From Ptychodera flava (Eukaryota; Hemichordata; Enteropneusta; Ptychoderidae): a stretch of DNA of 64,000 nucleotides. The notes under the pieces are model-generated. The model ran no database searches and was not told the DNA's origin. It saw nothing but the letters and a program-made list of their open reading frames with translations. The stretch spans positions 21,543,632 through 21,607,631 of the forward strand of contig NC_091938.1 in NCBI RefSeq assembly GCF_041260155.1, in the 5' to 3' direction. This document shows positions 10,723-23,219 of this stretch, piece by piece. The position numbers and the translations under genes were made by a program. Position 1 is the first letter of the stretch. Each line of letters opens with the position of its first letter.

Positions 10723-13429
10723 ATATTAATTATTATTATAATAGTCATCGATATCACTGCGCATTAGGCTTTAAGATGGGACCAGTTTACGGATAACGGA
10801 TGAAATTTGTATCTTTATATGCTGGTACTTTGTTTTTGACAAGCAATAGAGTTTTGCTTCGCTAATTTTACATTTATACAAATATGCCCTCTGATAAACA
10901 CTGTCATTAGTGAACTTTTATGTCCGAAAATATATATCGAAATGAAGTTCAGAAGCGCCAAGTAATTTACTCTTATTCTCTACTGAAGTTAAAGGTGCCG
11001 CAGAGGGCGTCAGATAAATGTTTGAATAATTTAACTAGCTTGCTAAAACACATTTTCCAAGTTTTAAGGCAAGACATTTTCGTTCAACCTTCTTGTGTCT
11101 TACTGTGAGTAGTGCATTGCATTACCTTTTTTCTACTTTGAGAGATTTTGATAACGAGATTTCGTTAGTTTTTGACGTTTATCCTAACACAATTACACTT
11201 CTCAAAGGACCCTATTTATTTAAATGAAAGTTTTTCCCTGCAGAATATCTGGATGAAATTAATCCAGAATTGAACTGTTCAAGATCTAAGATCTATTTTA
11301 AAACATGGCATAAGGTCTTGAAGAAAAAAAAACGGCTAAAAAGCAGGAAGTGAAAATGACACTTTAGAAGAAATGAAAATTCTGAACATTAACATTGATT
11401 ACTGGAATGCCACCAAGAAATACTCTATTTCATTATTCTCATTACGCAATAGACCAGATACCACATTTGGTTGGCAACTCAAGCAGTTGATGTAAACAGC
11501 ATTAAACAAACAGGGAAATATAATTTTACATGATCACATGGAATTAAATAAACATTTCTTGGGAATCCTTCAAGATTACGTCTGAACTTCTTAATTAAGT
11601 ATCGAGTCTGTGAAGATTGAGACCCGATTTAAACTTTTGAAAAAAAAGAATCTCGTCGATTGAAATATATCTTCCACTTTGATTACTGGAGAATAACATT
11701 TTATCTTAAGTAATTGTTTGCTCGCTTTACAACTGAATAACTTCAATTTTATTGTACTACTTTGATTTCGGTCTCGAAGTTTCATTTTGTTCAAATGACA
11801 ACTAATCCCTCAAAGTCGACATTTTTATTTGGCCATACATGTATTTCCCTTAACAAACTTTGTTTAATAGAGAAACAAATTACCGTAGATTTACTGATAT
11901 TTAAATTAAAAATGGCCGCCATCCCTGTGTTAACTCAATTGAGAAAATAAAATTTTCGAATTTCGAAAAACTAAGCTTTCGTACACCAAAAGCTTTAAAA
12001 TGAACTCCCGTAAGTGGTATATTCGAAGAGAATTGTAAAGTTTGAGAGTCCGAATGTCTGTCCCCGATGCGCGTTCTACCTTAAACCGCTTGAGTGAAAC
12101 TTCTATGAAAAGACATGTAACATTAAATATCGAACGCAGAAGTTATTCGCCTGGTTAACATTTACACTTCTTTCTCAAGCTACTTTCTCTCATCTAAGCT
12201 TGATCAATAACCTTCAATTTGTGTCAGTCGTATACTTGGTGCTTTTGGTGCTACATGTTTGTACGACATTGGTAGACATGCAGCTATGCTGTATTTTGAA
12301 CATGGGCGGGAAATAAGTGTTAATGATAAACCGTACACATACTTGAATAACTGGTACACTAAATGTTCACACAGACACTGAGGGTAATATTAAATTCCGG
12401 AATCTAGACATAATGTCGATGTAATTAAGTCATGTCCGTAATTCCACCAGAATAAACCTAACTACTGTTGAGAAGAGAAATAAACCAAAACAGAGACAGA
12501 AGCCGATCGCTTCGACATTAAAGCCTCAGACTTTTTCTCAAACTTTCCTCGCGGAAACTTGATTAACCTATATTTGAAATTCAAAATGACCGCCATCTCT
12601 TTGTTAACTCTATAGGAAAAATGTTTCGATTTTCAAAAACAAAGCATGTGAAAACTTTTGTTATTCCGCGAGCTTCATAATGAACCCTACAAAATACCGA
12701 AAAATTCTGATAAATATACATACAAAAACTTCTATAATCCGAGAGTGAAGCCAATGATTCGCTCAGTGGATTTAAAAACTAGTAAAACTGATTATTAAAA
12801 AGGTTTAATAACGTTACCAGGATGCCTTTCGATACACAGTACCAATTTTTATCATGGTCGATTAAAAAAGTCGTAAAATTCACTAGGTATGTCATTAATT
12901 TTGATCAACTTCAACTCGATTTAACACTTTTTTTGTTTCCTTTGCAAAGCTGGTTATTGCAAGCTTCTTGACTTCTGTAAACACTGAACAGTATTTCATA
13001 GACATAAATTCAACCTGATCCTTCATCCTAATGTGCAGGATCAAGAATAGAAATCAAGTTTCACCGTCCAAAGTGTGGAACAGAGTAACAAATTACCTAA
13101 CGCTCACATTCACCGGTATTTGATGTTAAACATGGCCACCATCTTCAACTCTACAGAGGAATAAAGATTTTCAAATTTCGAATACCTAAGATGATGAAAA
13201 TTTTTCTCATTCTCAGAGCTTTTAAATGAGCCCAACACGCGGGGAATCAGGAAAGGCGCATTCTAACTTAATAGGCGTCAGAAGTAAAAAGGGCGCGGGG
13301 ACTGTAGACCTTTACGGCAATACGGCTCCGTCCGTGACTCCATGTCACCACTAGGCGAATAAAGTGCATTTAATCAATAATTTACCCATGGAAGTGTGAC
13401 ATAGAAGCGGGTTACGTTTACACCCTTGT
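10723..13429. repeat. AT-rich noncoding with three degenerate repeat copies
   Basis: No gene recognised. Three segments near 11905, 12584 and 13130 share a pattern: (A)ATGGCCGCCATC or a close variant, TTAACTC or AACTCTA, a GAAAATAAA-like stretch, TTTTCGAATTTCGAA, then a run ending in an AGCTTT-ATGA-type phrase. Spacing is 680 and 550 bp. They look like decayed copies of one repeat. Confidence 0.5.
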
Positions 13430-13895
13430 ACTCGAAAAAGTATGTCTATTTCCGGGGTCGCCAAAGGTACTGCACGAAAGAGGAGGGCAGTGCTTTATGG
13501 GCTGGTAGATGCAACTCTTCACCGTTGCACTCGAGCAGTAGTTCTGTTTTCCGGGTTCACCAAAGGTTAATCGTTACCTTGACTGGAAGGTCGGCCGTAT
13601 CGTACGACGGACCTTCCAGTTTAACTGTTGCATAACCTACCAAAAACTCATGGCCTGCGTGTGCGGGACGTATGAACCATACCCTGGCATACGTCGAAAA
13701 GTTTTGTTCATGCACAAAACTTTTCGACGACCACGCCGTACTACGACGTATACCAGCGTGTAAGCGTGCTTCAGCGTGCTCTTAACTTATACAAAACTTA
13801 CCCATAACGTATTCGACGTACGCCCAGCGTATTCGCCAAATTTTTCATACGTTGGCATACGCTGGCTAAATCGTCAAGGTGTGACAGGGCCTTAA
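13430..13895. repeat. Cluster of short palindromes, probable MITE remnant
   Basis: Contains a perfect 16-bp hairpin (CGTCGAAAAGTTTTGT at 13692-13707 and its complement at 13714-13729, 6-base loop) and an 11-bp stem ACTGGAAGGTC at 13582 with its complement at 13610-13620. A direct repeat (TCCGGGGTCGCCAAAGGTAC near 13453, TCCGGGTTCACCAAAGGTTA near 13551) and repeated TACGCTGG/CAGCGTA words add to the structure. It ends near AAGGTGTGACAGGGCC, which looks like a transposon terminus, but I cannot pair it with a left end. Confidence 0.45.
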
Positions 13896-15117
13896 GGGAA
13901 AGGGTTGGAATCGGTACGGTATTATGCTAAGAGGCATTTTCATTCAATCAAGTGTATGTTGGGGTGGGATTCCAGGTGTGTTCGTTGATAATTACGAGCA
14001 AAATCAAAGTTCCTTACAACATAACCATTATGATGAATACTAAAAGTAACTTTTTTCCTGGCAGTTTTACATGTTATATATCGTCTATGAAAGGTATTAT
14101 CCACTCAGACGATTATTGCCATACGTTTTGGCCTAATTTTTCTCGTATATGCGGTTTTGCGTACGCTGTTTATTGATGGGTGTTTTCAACACTTATGGCA
14201 GTGTTCAACACTTTTTCAATCTTTACTTGGTGGTATTCAAAGAAAACTCTTAAAAAACTGATATTTGAGATCGGTTTACCTTCGCAGCTATTGGGGCTTT
14301 AATGATGTAAAAATCCGTCATCGTATGTTTCCTCATACGAGATATTTCACGATTGTCATTGCCATGATATTTCACGATTGCGTTTCACAACTATCCTTGG
14401 TTCATGTTATGTGTCTCGGCCTTCACGAAAAGAGGTCTTCAAAGCCTGTGGAGTTATGATCGAGATTAATAAATAAAGATCAATAATAAAGATCAATAAT
14501 AATATTCATGGTATAGCCTTCATCTCGTTCAAGGAGCTTACACATTACAGCTGATAAGCATAGATGTCATAGCATCCATGGATAGATTGTTTTCCTCAGA
14601 GCCAAAGAAAGAAGCTACCCTAAGTTTGAACCCGCCACTTTCATTACTACATTACAGACAATGGTGTTTTGTGGTGTCCGAATTCTTACCGGAGTAAACA
14701 CCGAAGACAGCGTTTCACAAAACTTTCAAATGTTTACCTCTGATCTTACGATGGAAACTTTTCACACGAGAATTGCAATTCAAACAGTTGCAAGCCTTAT
14801 ACGATATTTTGTGAACCCGGAAACTTCATTCTCTGTCGTTTTATTTGGAATCAGATGTCCTTAATGGTTGACAGTTTCCTTTTCTTGGCGTGTACCCCTT
14901 TAAGGGTTCCATACCTCCGAATTTTCCGACACAGTTCTAGTGAAGGTCGTTTGCAACATCGCGTGCTTTCATTGTGACAAGTCTCACACGTTAAGGACAT
15001 CAACAAAACTGGACTCAAACCCAACTGTGTCGTCACTCGTATAAAATCTTGTTCAGCAGATATTTTGGTAGATTCGCCATTTTTCACAGAAAGTAGATAA
15101 TACTCGTCACTAGTCGC
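13896..15117. other. Noncoding stretch, nothing recognised
   Basis: Short frames at 13952, 14265, 14661 and on the minus strand at 14851-15287 have no domain or paired splice sites. A small direct repeat of AAAGATCAATAATA sits near 14477-14502. Confidence 0.35.
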
Positions 15118-15459
15118 TTGGAACGACAAAAAGTATTTTTTGGGACAAGCTTTTGCCGTGTTGTTGCTTTGCAGACTTTCCTCGTATCAGTTCTAATAAT
15201 ATTATTCTTAACCTTTCTGCTTCCAATCACATACCAACTAGCAAAAATGGTTGCTACCTGCATTGCTGTGAAGAGTCTGATAGACATTATTCTGGGAACT
15301 CATAAATTAAATAATTGTCTGTATCTTTCTTCAGATAAGAATGCCTACAGGAATGTTGAAGCAGAGCTTGATAATGGCGACTCTGGTATTGGTTATCGTT
15401 ACGGCAAAGTAATGTATTGTATTTGTTTTTCTGCAATAACGTTTAGTTTGAGGTCATAA
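15118..15459 (+). CDS. Uncertain reading frame with a membrane segment
   Basis: A 113-codon frame. Residues about 18-40 form a strongly hydrophobic stretch (VALQTFLVSVLIILFLTFLL, then PITYQ), which would span a membrane. Two possible splice acceptors lie inside it: a pyrimidine-rich TTGTTGCTTTGCAG near 15174 and TCTGTATCTTTCTTCAG near 15335. It could therefore be part of one or two exons rather than an intact frame. I do not recognise the family and no partner exon is evident before the fold-back element that follows. It may equally be a chance frame in AT-rich DNA. Confidence 0.2.
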   Translation: MERQKVFFGTSFCRVVALQTFLVSVLIILFLTFLLPITYQLAKMVATCIAVKSLIDIILGTHKLNNCLYLSSDKNAYRNVEAELDNGDSGIGYRYGKVMYCICFSAITFSLRS

Positions 15460-15530
15460 AAATAATGTCTAAACAGTAATGATTTATTGACCAAGATATC
15501 ACTGAAGCTGACAGACAAAAACCATAGGGG

Positions 15531-16171
15531 TCTACAAGTCCGTCCCCTGGGATGGGTAGGTGTTTGGTTGTATTGCTAATAAAAGTTTATTCTACCAACC
15601 TTAATTTGGAGTTCTGGTCTTAACTGAGCACTGCCCTTGACAATCTTGCGTAAACTTTTTATCACCATGTTGCATCTATTATCTGAAGAGTTTGATTGCC
15701 TAATTCGCAAAAACAAGCAGGTGTAAGTTACTAATCTGTGGACGCTGTCACCAGATTACCACTGGATTAACTTTGACAAAGTAAACAACGAACGCACCAG
15801 CAAGGCATACATTGCTGGCGCGTTCGTTGTTGACTTCCGGTGATAATCTGGTGGACACCGTCCACAGATTAGAAATTCCCTTGCTTGCTTTGGCGAATTA
15901 GGCAATCAAACTAGTCAGATAATAGACGCAACACAGTGACAAAACTTCGTGTAAGATTGTCAAAGGAAAAATAGGTGGCAAGGCGAAGGAGAAAAAAATC
16001 GTTACAAAACCAGTGCTAACATAAGCAAGGGTTGGCAGTATAAATCTGTATTAGCAATACATATCATAGTCAAACGTATTAAAATAAAATAAACCATAGC
16101 AAGAAGAACCGTGTGCTGAGACCAAGACACCCCTACCCCTCACCACTACCCCTGGGGACGGACTTTTGTGC
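15531..16171. mobile_element. Fold-back (MITE-like) element
   Basis: The left end reads CTACAAGTCCGTCCCC and the right end GGGGACGGACTTTTGTG, an inverted pair. Inside, long inverted arms are visible: TTTGATTGCCTAATTCGC near 15690 matches GCGAATTAGGCAATCAAA near 15892, and CTAATCTGTGGACGCTGTC near 15732 matches the complement near 15852-15870. The centre is AACAACGAACGC...GCGTTCGTTGTT around 15785-15831. There is no coding capacity. I could not fix a target duplication, so the superfamily is unknown. Confidence 0.75.
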
Positions 16172-17899
16172 AATCCCGTATGCAAAAACGTATGAAATTA
16201 GCAGAAATGATTTGAACAATTTGTAATATCGTTAATCGGATCAAATGCACCAAGTACGAGATCAAAGCAAATGGAGTGACCGTTAAGATATATAACATTT
16301 GTCGTGCACTAATTTCTTGGAAAGTTTATGTCAATATTTAATGCAATGGAATTAAACCCTGGATGTCTAAATTAAACCCATGTGTCTGATAACTGACCCC
16401 AAAAACTTGAAACTGAAGGAAACTTGTCATTATTTTCAAGCGTAATAAGCGGCCATCTCTACGAACCTCAAAACCAAAATCGGCCGATTGGTCGCAGGAT
16501 TGAACGTAAACGAAAACATTCGGCAAAAAAAACTGCTATGTAAAACGGCTCTTTGAGAAAATTGATTTGACCGAACCTCTAAACACATCAATCATGATTT
16601 CTGCTAATTTCATGTGTATTCTAATGCTAATGCATTAGAACACACATGAATTTGACCACCAAAAGTAAGCTACCGACAAAATTTCTACGTTTTTAAAGGA
16701 AGGATTTTGAAAGAAAACAAATTAATAACTTGTCAGGAATTTCCATATGCAAATTTCATGCTTATTCAACAGTTCTGCATAAGAGCATCCCAATGTATAC
16801 ATGTCCAAAATACGGGACTGTTAGTATAGCTAGAGAGAATATGATTTTCTTTAATGTTAATAAATTTTATGCAAAGTACGCCCATCAAATATCGGAAAAA
16901 TATTGTGGTATTTCGAACTATAATCGATGTATCAAAATTTTATTCAATTACTATACCAACCCAAAGACGCACACATACCAACAGACAGACAGACAGATAG
17001 AAAGAGAGACAAACGGACGGACAGACAGACAGACAGACACATAGACACATAGACACACAGACAGACCGACAGACAAAGAATGGGTAATATTACGCTGACA
17101 GGAGTTAAAAGGGACCTATGCGATGTATTCTAGTATTCTCTTTCAGCATTTGATTTCCCTCGAGGGGGTACAATTGGTCTACAGTTGCTACAGTATTGCT
17201 TTAATGTTCACTTTTCTAGGGCGAATTCGGAGTCTCATGTGTGTACTCGGAAAGTAAAGCGCGAAACATACAGAAGCATACTAGTTTCATCAAAAGATAT
17301 GTATCACAGGACGTGCGGATGGTGGGGATGGAGTAGCTGTACAGCTTACAAGTAAGATATATCGACCACTTCAAAGTGCAAATTTTTTTGAATAAATTTC
17401 GACAAACGTACTTTTTAAATTTTGCCATACGGAGTTGTCATTTCAATAAGACGTGTGTTGCTATTTGATGTTTAGCAAATAATATTTAAGGGTTTAAAGA
17501 GACGTTCTGATCGTCTATGTAAACGTCACGATCGTGGATTGCACATCATGCCAGTATCTGAGTGTTTTAGTTATTGCCAATTTCAAATATTTTCTTAAAA
17601 TACCAATAGCCAAATACCAAGTATCAATTGGATGAAAACTAAGATGCTCTAATGTTTGCATTTGAAGTAACTTGAACTGGGATTCTGAAGATATTATGGG
17701 GTTATCCCGAAAATATCGAAAAGGACGCACTCGGACATTGGCGCAGCGTATGCGCGGCGCCAATCTTACTATTACACATCTTTCATTCGTAACTGAGGCA
17801 TCAAATTTTCAGAGTATTGACCGTTTTCGTTCAATGTCAACAATTTTTCTTCCAGTTTATAGTGTAAGTATGCTATCCTTGACGCGCTTCTTGATAGCT
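16172..17899. other. Noncoding stretch with a CAGA microsatellite
   Basis: No gene recognised. An imperfect (CAGA)n tract lies at about 16980-17075. Small frames around 16730 and 17515-17908 have no domain; the first is read through the microsatellite. Confidence 0.4.
16980..17075. repeat. (CAGA)n microsatellite
   Basis: Imperfect ACAG/CAGA tetranucleotide tract, interrupted by GATAG, GGACGG and CATAGACA variants. Confidence 0.9.
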
Positions 17900-18907
17900 C
17901 AGGCCTAGGTAAGAAATATTAGCAAAGCGTACGGTCCATATCGTCAGGATGGAATTCTAGATAGCTAAGCTACGAAGTCCCACCTATGAGATGTAAAACA
18001 CAGATAGTTGATGACAAAATCTAGGTTGTCAAGACGCAATTTTGACGATTTTTCCCGTCATACATGCCGTTTCAACATGGCGGCCTAAGATAACGTCGAT
18101 GCGAAGGCAGCAGTCGTGGTAAGTTTTTACCGTTATTTTTATGTTTTGAAGTGAGAAATCGTGAAAAAATGTATCGCCTTCCGGGTCAAATATCATGGAA
18201 AATGCCCTCGTGAAGTATTTTTGTCGAACGTTTGGTATTTTTAGAGAAGATAGATGTTAATTGCAGACTGCTGTGGGTCTACCAGCAGATCTGTGCGATT
18301 TTGCAAATACTAATAGGAAATGGAGCAAACTTTGCATGAGTACCATTTAATAAGCTAGACCCTGCACATACGGTAATCTCAAAGATCAGATGGTAGAAGT
18401 CGCATGTTGTATACGACCAAGTCAACGAGTTGAGATCTTAAATTGCACAGCACTGCACCATACCGTGTACCATACTTGTACTGATACGCACGTGGTTTTC
18501 TATGGATATCGCACAGATCAGCTTAGCAGACCCACAGCAGTCCGCAATTAACATCTATCTTATCTAAAAATACCAAACGTTCGACAAAAATACTTCACGA
18601 GGGCATTTTCCATGATATTTGACCCGGAAGGCGATACATTTTTTCACGATTTCTCACTTCAAAACTAAAAATAACGGTAAAAACTTACCACGACTGCTGC
18701 CTTCGCATCGACGTTATCCTAGGCCGCCATGTTGAAACGGCATGTATGACGGGAAAAATCGTCAAAATTGCGTCTTGACAATCTAGATTTTGTCATCAAC
18801 TATCTGTGTTTTACATCTCATAGGTTGGACTTCGTAGCTTAGCTATCTAGAATTCCATCCTGACGATATGGACCGTACGCTTTGTTAATATTTCTTACCT
18901 AGGCCTG
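17900..18907. mobile_element. 1-kb fold-back element with TAGCT target duplication
   Basis: The left arm (17900-18300) begins CAGGCCTAGGTAAG and the right arm (18508-18907) ends CTTACCTAGGCCTG. The arms are inverted copies for nearly 400 bp with a few percent mismatch, separated by about 200 bp. Both flanks carry TAGCT (17895-17899 and 18908-18912), a clean 5-bp target duplication. Each arm contains AACATGGCGGCC, then an ATG (18099 on the left) and an exon-like GTGGTAAGT splice donor, in mirrored orientation. There is no transposase. A non-autonomous terminal-inverted-repeat transposon is the simplest reading; superfamily not assigned. Confidence 0.85.
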
Positions 18908-18912
18908 TAGCT

Positions 18913-19893
18913 TGTGCACCACACGCACGGAGCGCGAGAAGTCGTTTTGTACTCGTCCAATGAGTCCCTTAAAACCGTTCAACAGTGAATGCAGCCGCGG
19001 GGGTTTGGCAGTCTGGAAACGGTAAATGTTACGGAACGGGTTCCGTACAGCTTTTAAGAGCACACAAAATTCAATTGATCTTGATGATTGATGTATAATA
19101 ATGACAAATATTATTTTCACATGCACAAATCAAGTTTGTCGTCTCTGAACAGAAAATACCGGGATTTATACTCTGGTCGTTCTACGTCACGACAACTCGC
19201 TTCAATGCCGTCACCAATTTTGGTGCGTCGGAACTTGTTTGCGTTGATTTTTCGATGTGCTCGTCAATTTAAACAAACATCATGGTGGCCCATATTTCTC
19301 CCGCGATCAAAATTTGTCTGACGTTAACATTTGTAAAAATCGATCTGTTTTAGTTTCGTCGCCAATATGGGGTTCTGTATCCGTATAAACCCCGCCGCTG
19401 CCAGAACTTTCCGGGCACAAAGTACTTTGAAATTCATACGGTAGGGATGCAATTTCAACTGTAACAGGGGAGGTCAAGGACTGCGCCCAGACCGCACGCC
19501 AAGCCTCAAAAAGTCGTGAAATGAAATTAACATTTTCATACACTTAGCTACGACAATAATAATTCGAACTACGAAAAATGCCTGTATATTCCTACGGCAT
19601 TACGTAAGTAATATCGAAAACAAGGAACTCGAAGCTGGTCGCATTACCGTGGTTCCGTGAGCATTTCAACGAGGGTACAATCGGGCTTGACGCTACACAG
19701 TGTTCGCGCCTTGAGATTCGATTTTGTTCTCGAAAAATAGCGTAACTTTGTTTAACACTAATGAATTTCTAAGCCTATGCTAGTTTTGAAATCGTGTATA
19801 ACTTCGCGGCAGGTATGTGTTCTGTAAGGTCATCTGGCATTTGCTCCTTACACAAACGTAGGCGCAGTGTTCCTCGCTGGCGCGACTGAAAAC
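18913..19893. other. Noncoding stretch, nothing recognised
   Basis: Single-copy-looking sequence between two fold-back elements. Frames at 18899-19543 have no domain. Confidence 0.35.
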
Positions 19894-19969
19894 TACATTG
19901 TAAAAATAGCGGACGCCAGACGCGTCATTACGCCTTCAAAATGTACGTGTCGGTGTTCAAATTCGAACG

Positions 19970-20070
19970 GCTAGTGTTCATATTGTTAACACTAGTGTTC
20001 ATATTATTAAAAATGATGTTCTAAACCTGAACACGTAGTGTTAACAACCATCTCCTTCAAGTGTTCAAAA
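19970..20070. repeat. Subterminal GTGTTCA motif cluster (left arm)
   Basis: GTGTTCA or its complement TGAACAC occurs repeatedly within ~100 bp (CGGTGTTCAA, CTAGTGTTCATA twice, CTGAACACG, AAGTGTTCAA), plus GTTAACACTAG and GTGTTAACA. The mirror cluster lies at about 24215-24350. Such subterminal clusters are typical transposase-binding arrays in DNA transposons; that role here is inferred. Confidence 0.65.
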
Positions 20071-21330
20071 CTCAGCATCACAGAAAGTTTACAATACTGT
20101 GAAACAATTAACAATCTTTTGTTTATTTTACTTTACAATGGCTATATTAAATTTACTAATGCCTCGCTGTCCAGCAAACGTACACGGACTTTGGTGTAAC
20201 GAGTTTCACACTAAGTGAAACATATTTCCGGTCTACAAGGGTCGTAGGTCGAAGTGCGCCGGAGCGCCCGCACGCGACGGAATCTTTCAGTCTAACAATT
20301 GCTGAAAGCATGTTTTTTCTCTAAAAAAAAAGTATACAAAATAATTTTTACACGTTTATTACGTGTTGAAATTTTGAAAATTTGAAAAGAAAATCAGAAA
20401 ATCACCATGAACGTTTTAATTTTAATATCGGCGTGCAAGAGGCGTTCTATTTCGAAACACTTGGTATTCAAGTTTGGTGCTTTTTCCTATCCCATAATGC
20501 ATCAAAACGGAAGTTGCGACATTTTCTTGTAAGCGCACCCTGAAGTCGTGATTGTGCGAAAGCATGACCAGAAAGGGTAAGTTTTCTCTCCAAAATAGTA
20601 AAAGGTATTAGATTTTGAAGCATCTGCATTAATATCCTTCGAAATTAATCATATTGTACTTTGAAATAGCTTAACTACATGAAGAAACGGTTTTTCTTTC
20701 AGTGGCTAGTATACCAACAACAAGCTGTGAATACGCGGTGGTACTTTTGGCCATGGCACATCGATCGATCTCACTCGGGTCAAGGGTCATCGCAACACAA
20801 CTGTAGCGATAACGCGTGACCTTAGCGAGATCGATACGTCTTGCATAGTACCGCTGCGTAATCACAGCTGACACATGTCTTTTAGTAGAGACAATCGCAT
20901 GTAAAAAATCAATTGAACATTGTAGAGTATACAATGTATTGTTTCAGCATATGAGAGGTTGGCTTTTTATTTTAACAAGTTGATGACAAGAAGAAGCCAA
21001 TATTTTGTAACAGTATTGAAAAGAGGCACTGTGTATATAAAAGTCTCCCCTTTTCCTTGACCCAATCTGCCACTTGTCTTTCATTTAAAGTCTCATCTGG
21101 CCATATTACCTATTGTTGCATTATTTTCAGAATGCAAAAAGTTGGATTTTACTGAAAATTGAAGAGTTGTTACAGAAGCTGGTGGTACAGATAATGAAGA
21201 AGATGAGTGTACAGGAAGCTGTCTTGAAACAGCTTGATAACTTGAGTTCATCTCTAATGTAGATTTAAACTTCCAAGGCTCAGTAACTGAATTCTATAAG
21301 TTTCTGTATTTTTTCTGATTAATCTAAGCT

Positions 21331-21625
21331 TTGGTAGCATGCTATGATCAGCTAAATGTTGCCGGAGAATAAGCTTTCACGACGTGTAGTCTCCTTTATC
21401 AGATGCAAGGGTGGAATGAAACATTACAGCTGAAAGCGACGGAAAATTCAGAGTGAAAATGTCCACTCTGAAATACTGAATTTACTGAAATTTTCACTCT
21501 GAATTTTCTGTCACTTTCTGCTTCAATTTTTCATTCCCCCTTGCATCTGATAAAAGAGACTTCATGTCGTTGGAAGCTTATGCCCTCATGAATTTAGTTG
21601 ATCATAGCCTGCTACCAAACCTACT
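21331..21625. mobile_element. Nested ~290-bp palindrome in left arm
   Basis: Starts TTTGGTAGCATGCTATGATC and ends GATCATAGCCTGCTACCAAA. The halves pair through GCATCTGATAAAGGAGACT-like and CAGAGTGAAAAT-like segments around a short centre near 21470. A second copy of the same palindrome sits in the right arm at about 22735-23018, so it was present before the large inverted duplication or is an integral part of the element. Confidence 0.75.
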
Positions 21626-22734
21626 TGTTTAAAACGTACAAAAATCATCTGAAAAAGCTCAAAATTTGGCATACGTATTGTCTTGAAAAGACGTATATGT
21701 ATGAAATTCATGCTTCATTTTTGTAAGATGGTTTCTTAAAGACATTTCCTCTTTTATAGACAATTGTAAATTTTGAAGAAAAAAGAAGTTAGTCAAGGCT
21801 TCTCTGGTGCACATGGTATATAGTTGTCCACACTAAACATGTCAAGTTGCCAAAGTGTCACAGTAAGGCACAACATGCAGAAAGTGGGGAAAGTGGGTCC
21901 TTAGAAGGGTAAAACCTATTTCCTTGTCCAACAAAGTACTTCATAAACAAAAAAGGTTTGTTTGTTTGTAATATCTTTAAGTAAACCCTAAAATAAATGG
22001 GTGACATTTCAAAAATATACTTTTCAGAAATTTAAAACATATTCGTAAACACCTTTCAAATTTTGGTGTACCCTGCTATTAATTTTTGTAAAATTTTTTT
22101 ACCAAAATGGTAAAAATCACCCTTAAAATGAAAAAAAATGTACATTTCATCATAACTTGAATATACCACATTTTGGTACTTCCTAATGTCTTAAAAATGT
22201 CTGAAATGTCTTTAATAACCTAAAAATAAAAAGTTGCAAATTTCTGCATAATTTGAACAATCTGAAAAAGACTATCAGTAGATACCTATGTCCTAAATAT
22301 TAAAGCTGTTCGATTAGCAGTTTTGAAAAAGAGTTTTTAAAGATTTTTTGACCAAAAATGACAAAAATTGCCATGATATATAAAAATTTGAATATTTCAT
22401 CACAACTACCACAAATTTGACAAAGGTCGTTTTGAGAGACATGTTTACCAACTATTGAAGACGTCAGTTAAAGAGAAGATTTTTGCCACAAAATAGCAAA
22501 ATTAGCCTCAAAAATATAAATTTGCATATATCACCATAATTTGAACATATCTGATTACGGTAATCCCTTGGGACCTGTAATTTAAATATTAAAGGATTCG
22601 TACAGGCTGTTTTGAAGAAAAACCGTTGGGTGTACAAATTTGATGACAATGCTACACATCCACCTATTTAGCTGACAGCAAAGCTAAAAACCAGTTGCTA
22701 AATACAAGAGACGTGTTGAGCTACAATACAAAAT

Positions 22735-23018
22735 AATCTACGGTTTGGTAGCAGGCTATGATAAACTAAATTTTACAAGGGCATAAGCTTTCAAAGACGC
22801 GAAGTCTCCTTCATCAGATGCAAGGGGGTAAGAAAAATTGAAGCAGAAAGTGACAGAAAATTCAGAGTGAAAATTTCAGAAAAATCAGTAATTCAGAGTG
22901 GACATTTTTACTCTGAATGGTCTGTCGCTTTCAGCTTTAATTTAAATAAGGGAGACTACACGTCTGTGAAAGCTTATTCTAAGGCAACATTTAGTTGATC
23001 ACAGCATGCTACCAAAGC
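22735..23018. mobile_element. Nested ~285-bp palindrome in right arm
   Basis: The counterpart of the palindrome at 21331-21625: TTTGGTAGCAGGCTATGATA at the left and TGATCACAGCATGCTACCAAA-type sequence at the right, with the same internal GCATCTGAT and CAGAGTGAAAAT words. Confidence 0.75.
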
Positions 23019-23091
23019 CTAGATTAATTTCGAACAAAAATACAGAAATTTATCAAAATTCAGTTACTGACCTTGGAAGGTTAAATCTACA

Positions 23092-23219
23092 TTAGAGATG
23101 AACTGGGGTTCTCAAGCTTGTTTCAAGACAGCTACCTGTACACTCATCTTGTTCGTTATCTGTACCACCAGCTTCTATAACAACTCTTCGACTTTCAGTT
23201 AAATCCAACTTTTTACATC
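23092..23219 (-). pseudogene. Exon-like open segment in the right arm
   Basis: After an acceptor (ATTTTTCAG ending at 23220) the minus strand is open for 41 residues to a stop: CKKLDLTESRRVV, an acidic linker, then DECTGSCLETS. The mirror segment in the left arm starts at 21131 after TTATTTTCAG, encodes a similar string and has an in-frame stop after CKKLDFTEN. The left arm also has a candidate first exon, ATG at 20564 with donor GTAAGT at 20577, in a phase (1) that fits the acceptor. In the right arm that ATG is AAG. Family not recognised. It looks like a decayed two-exon gene end carried in both arms, but may be coincidence. Confidence 0.35.
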
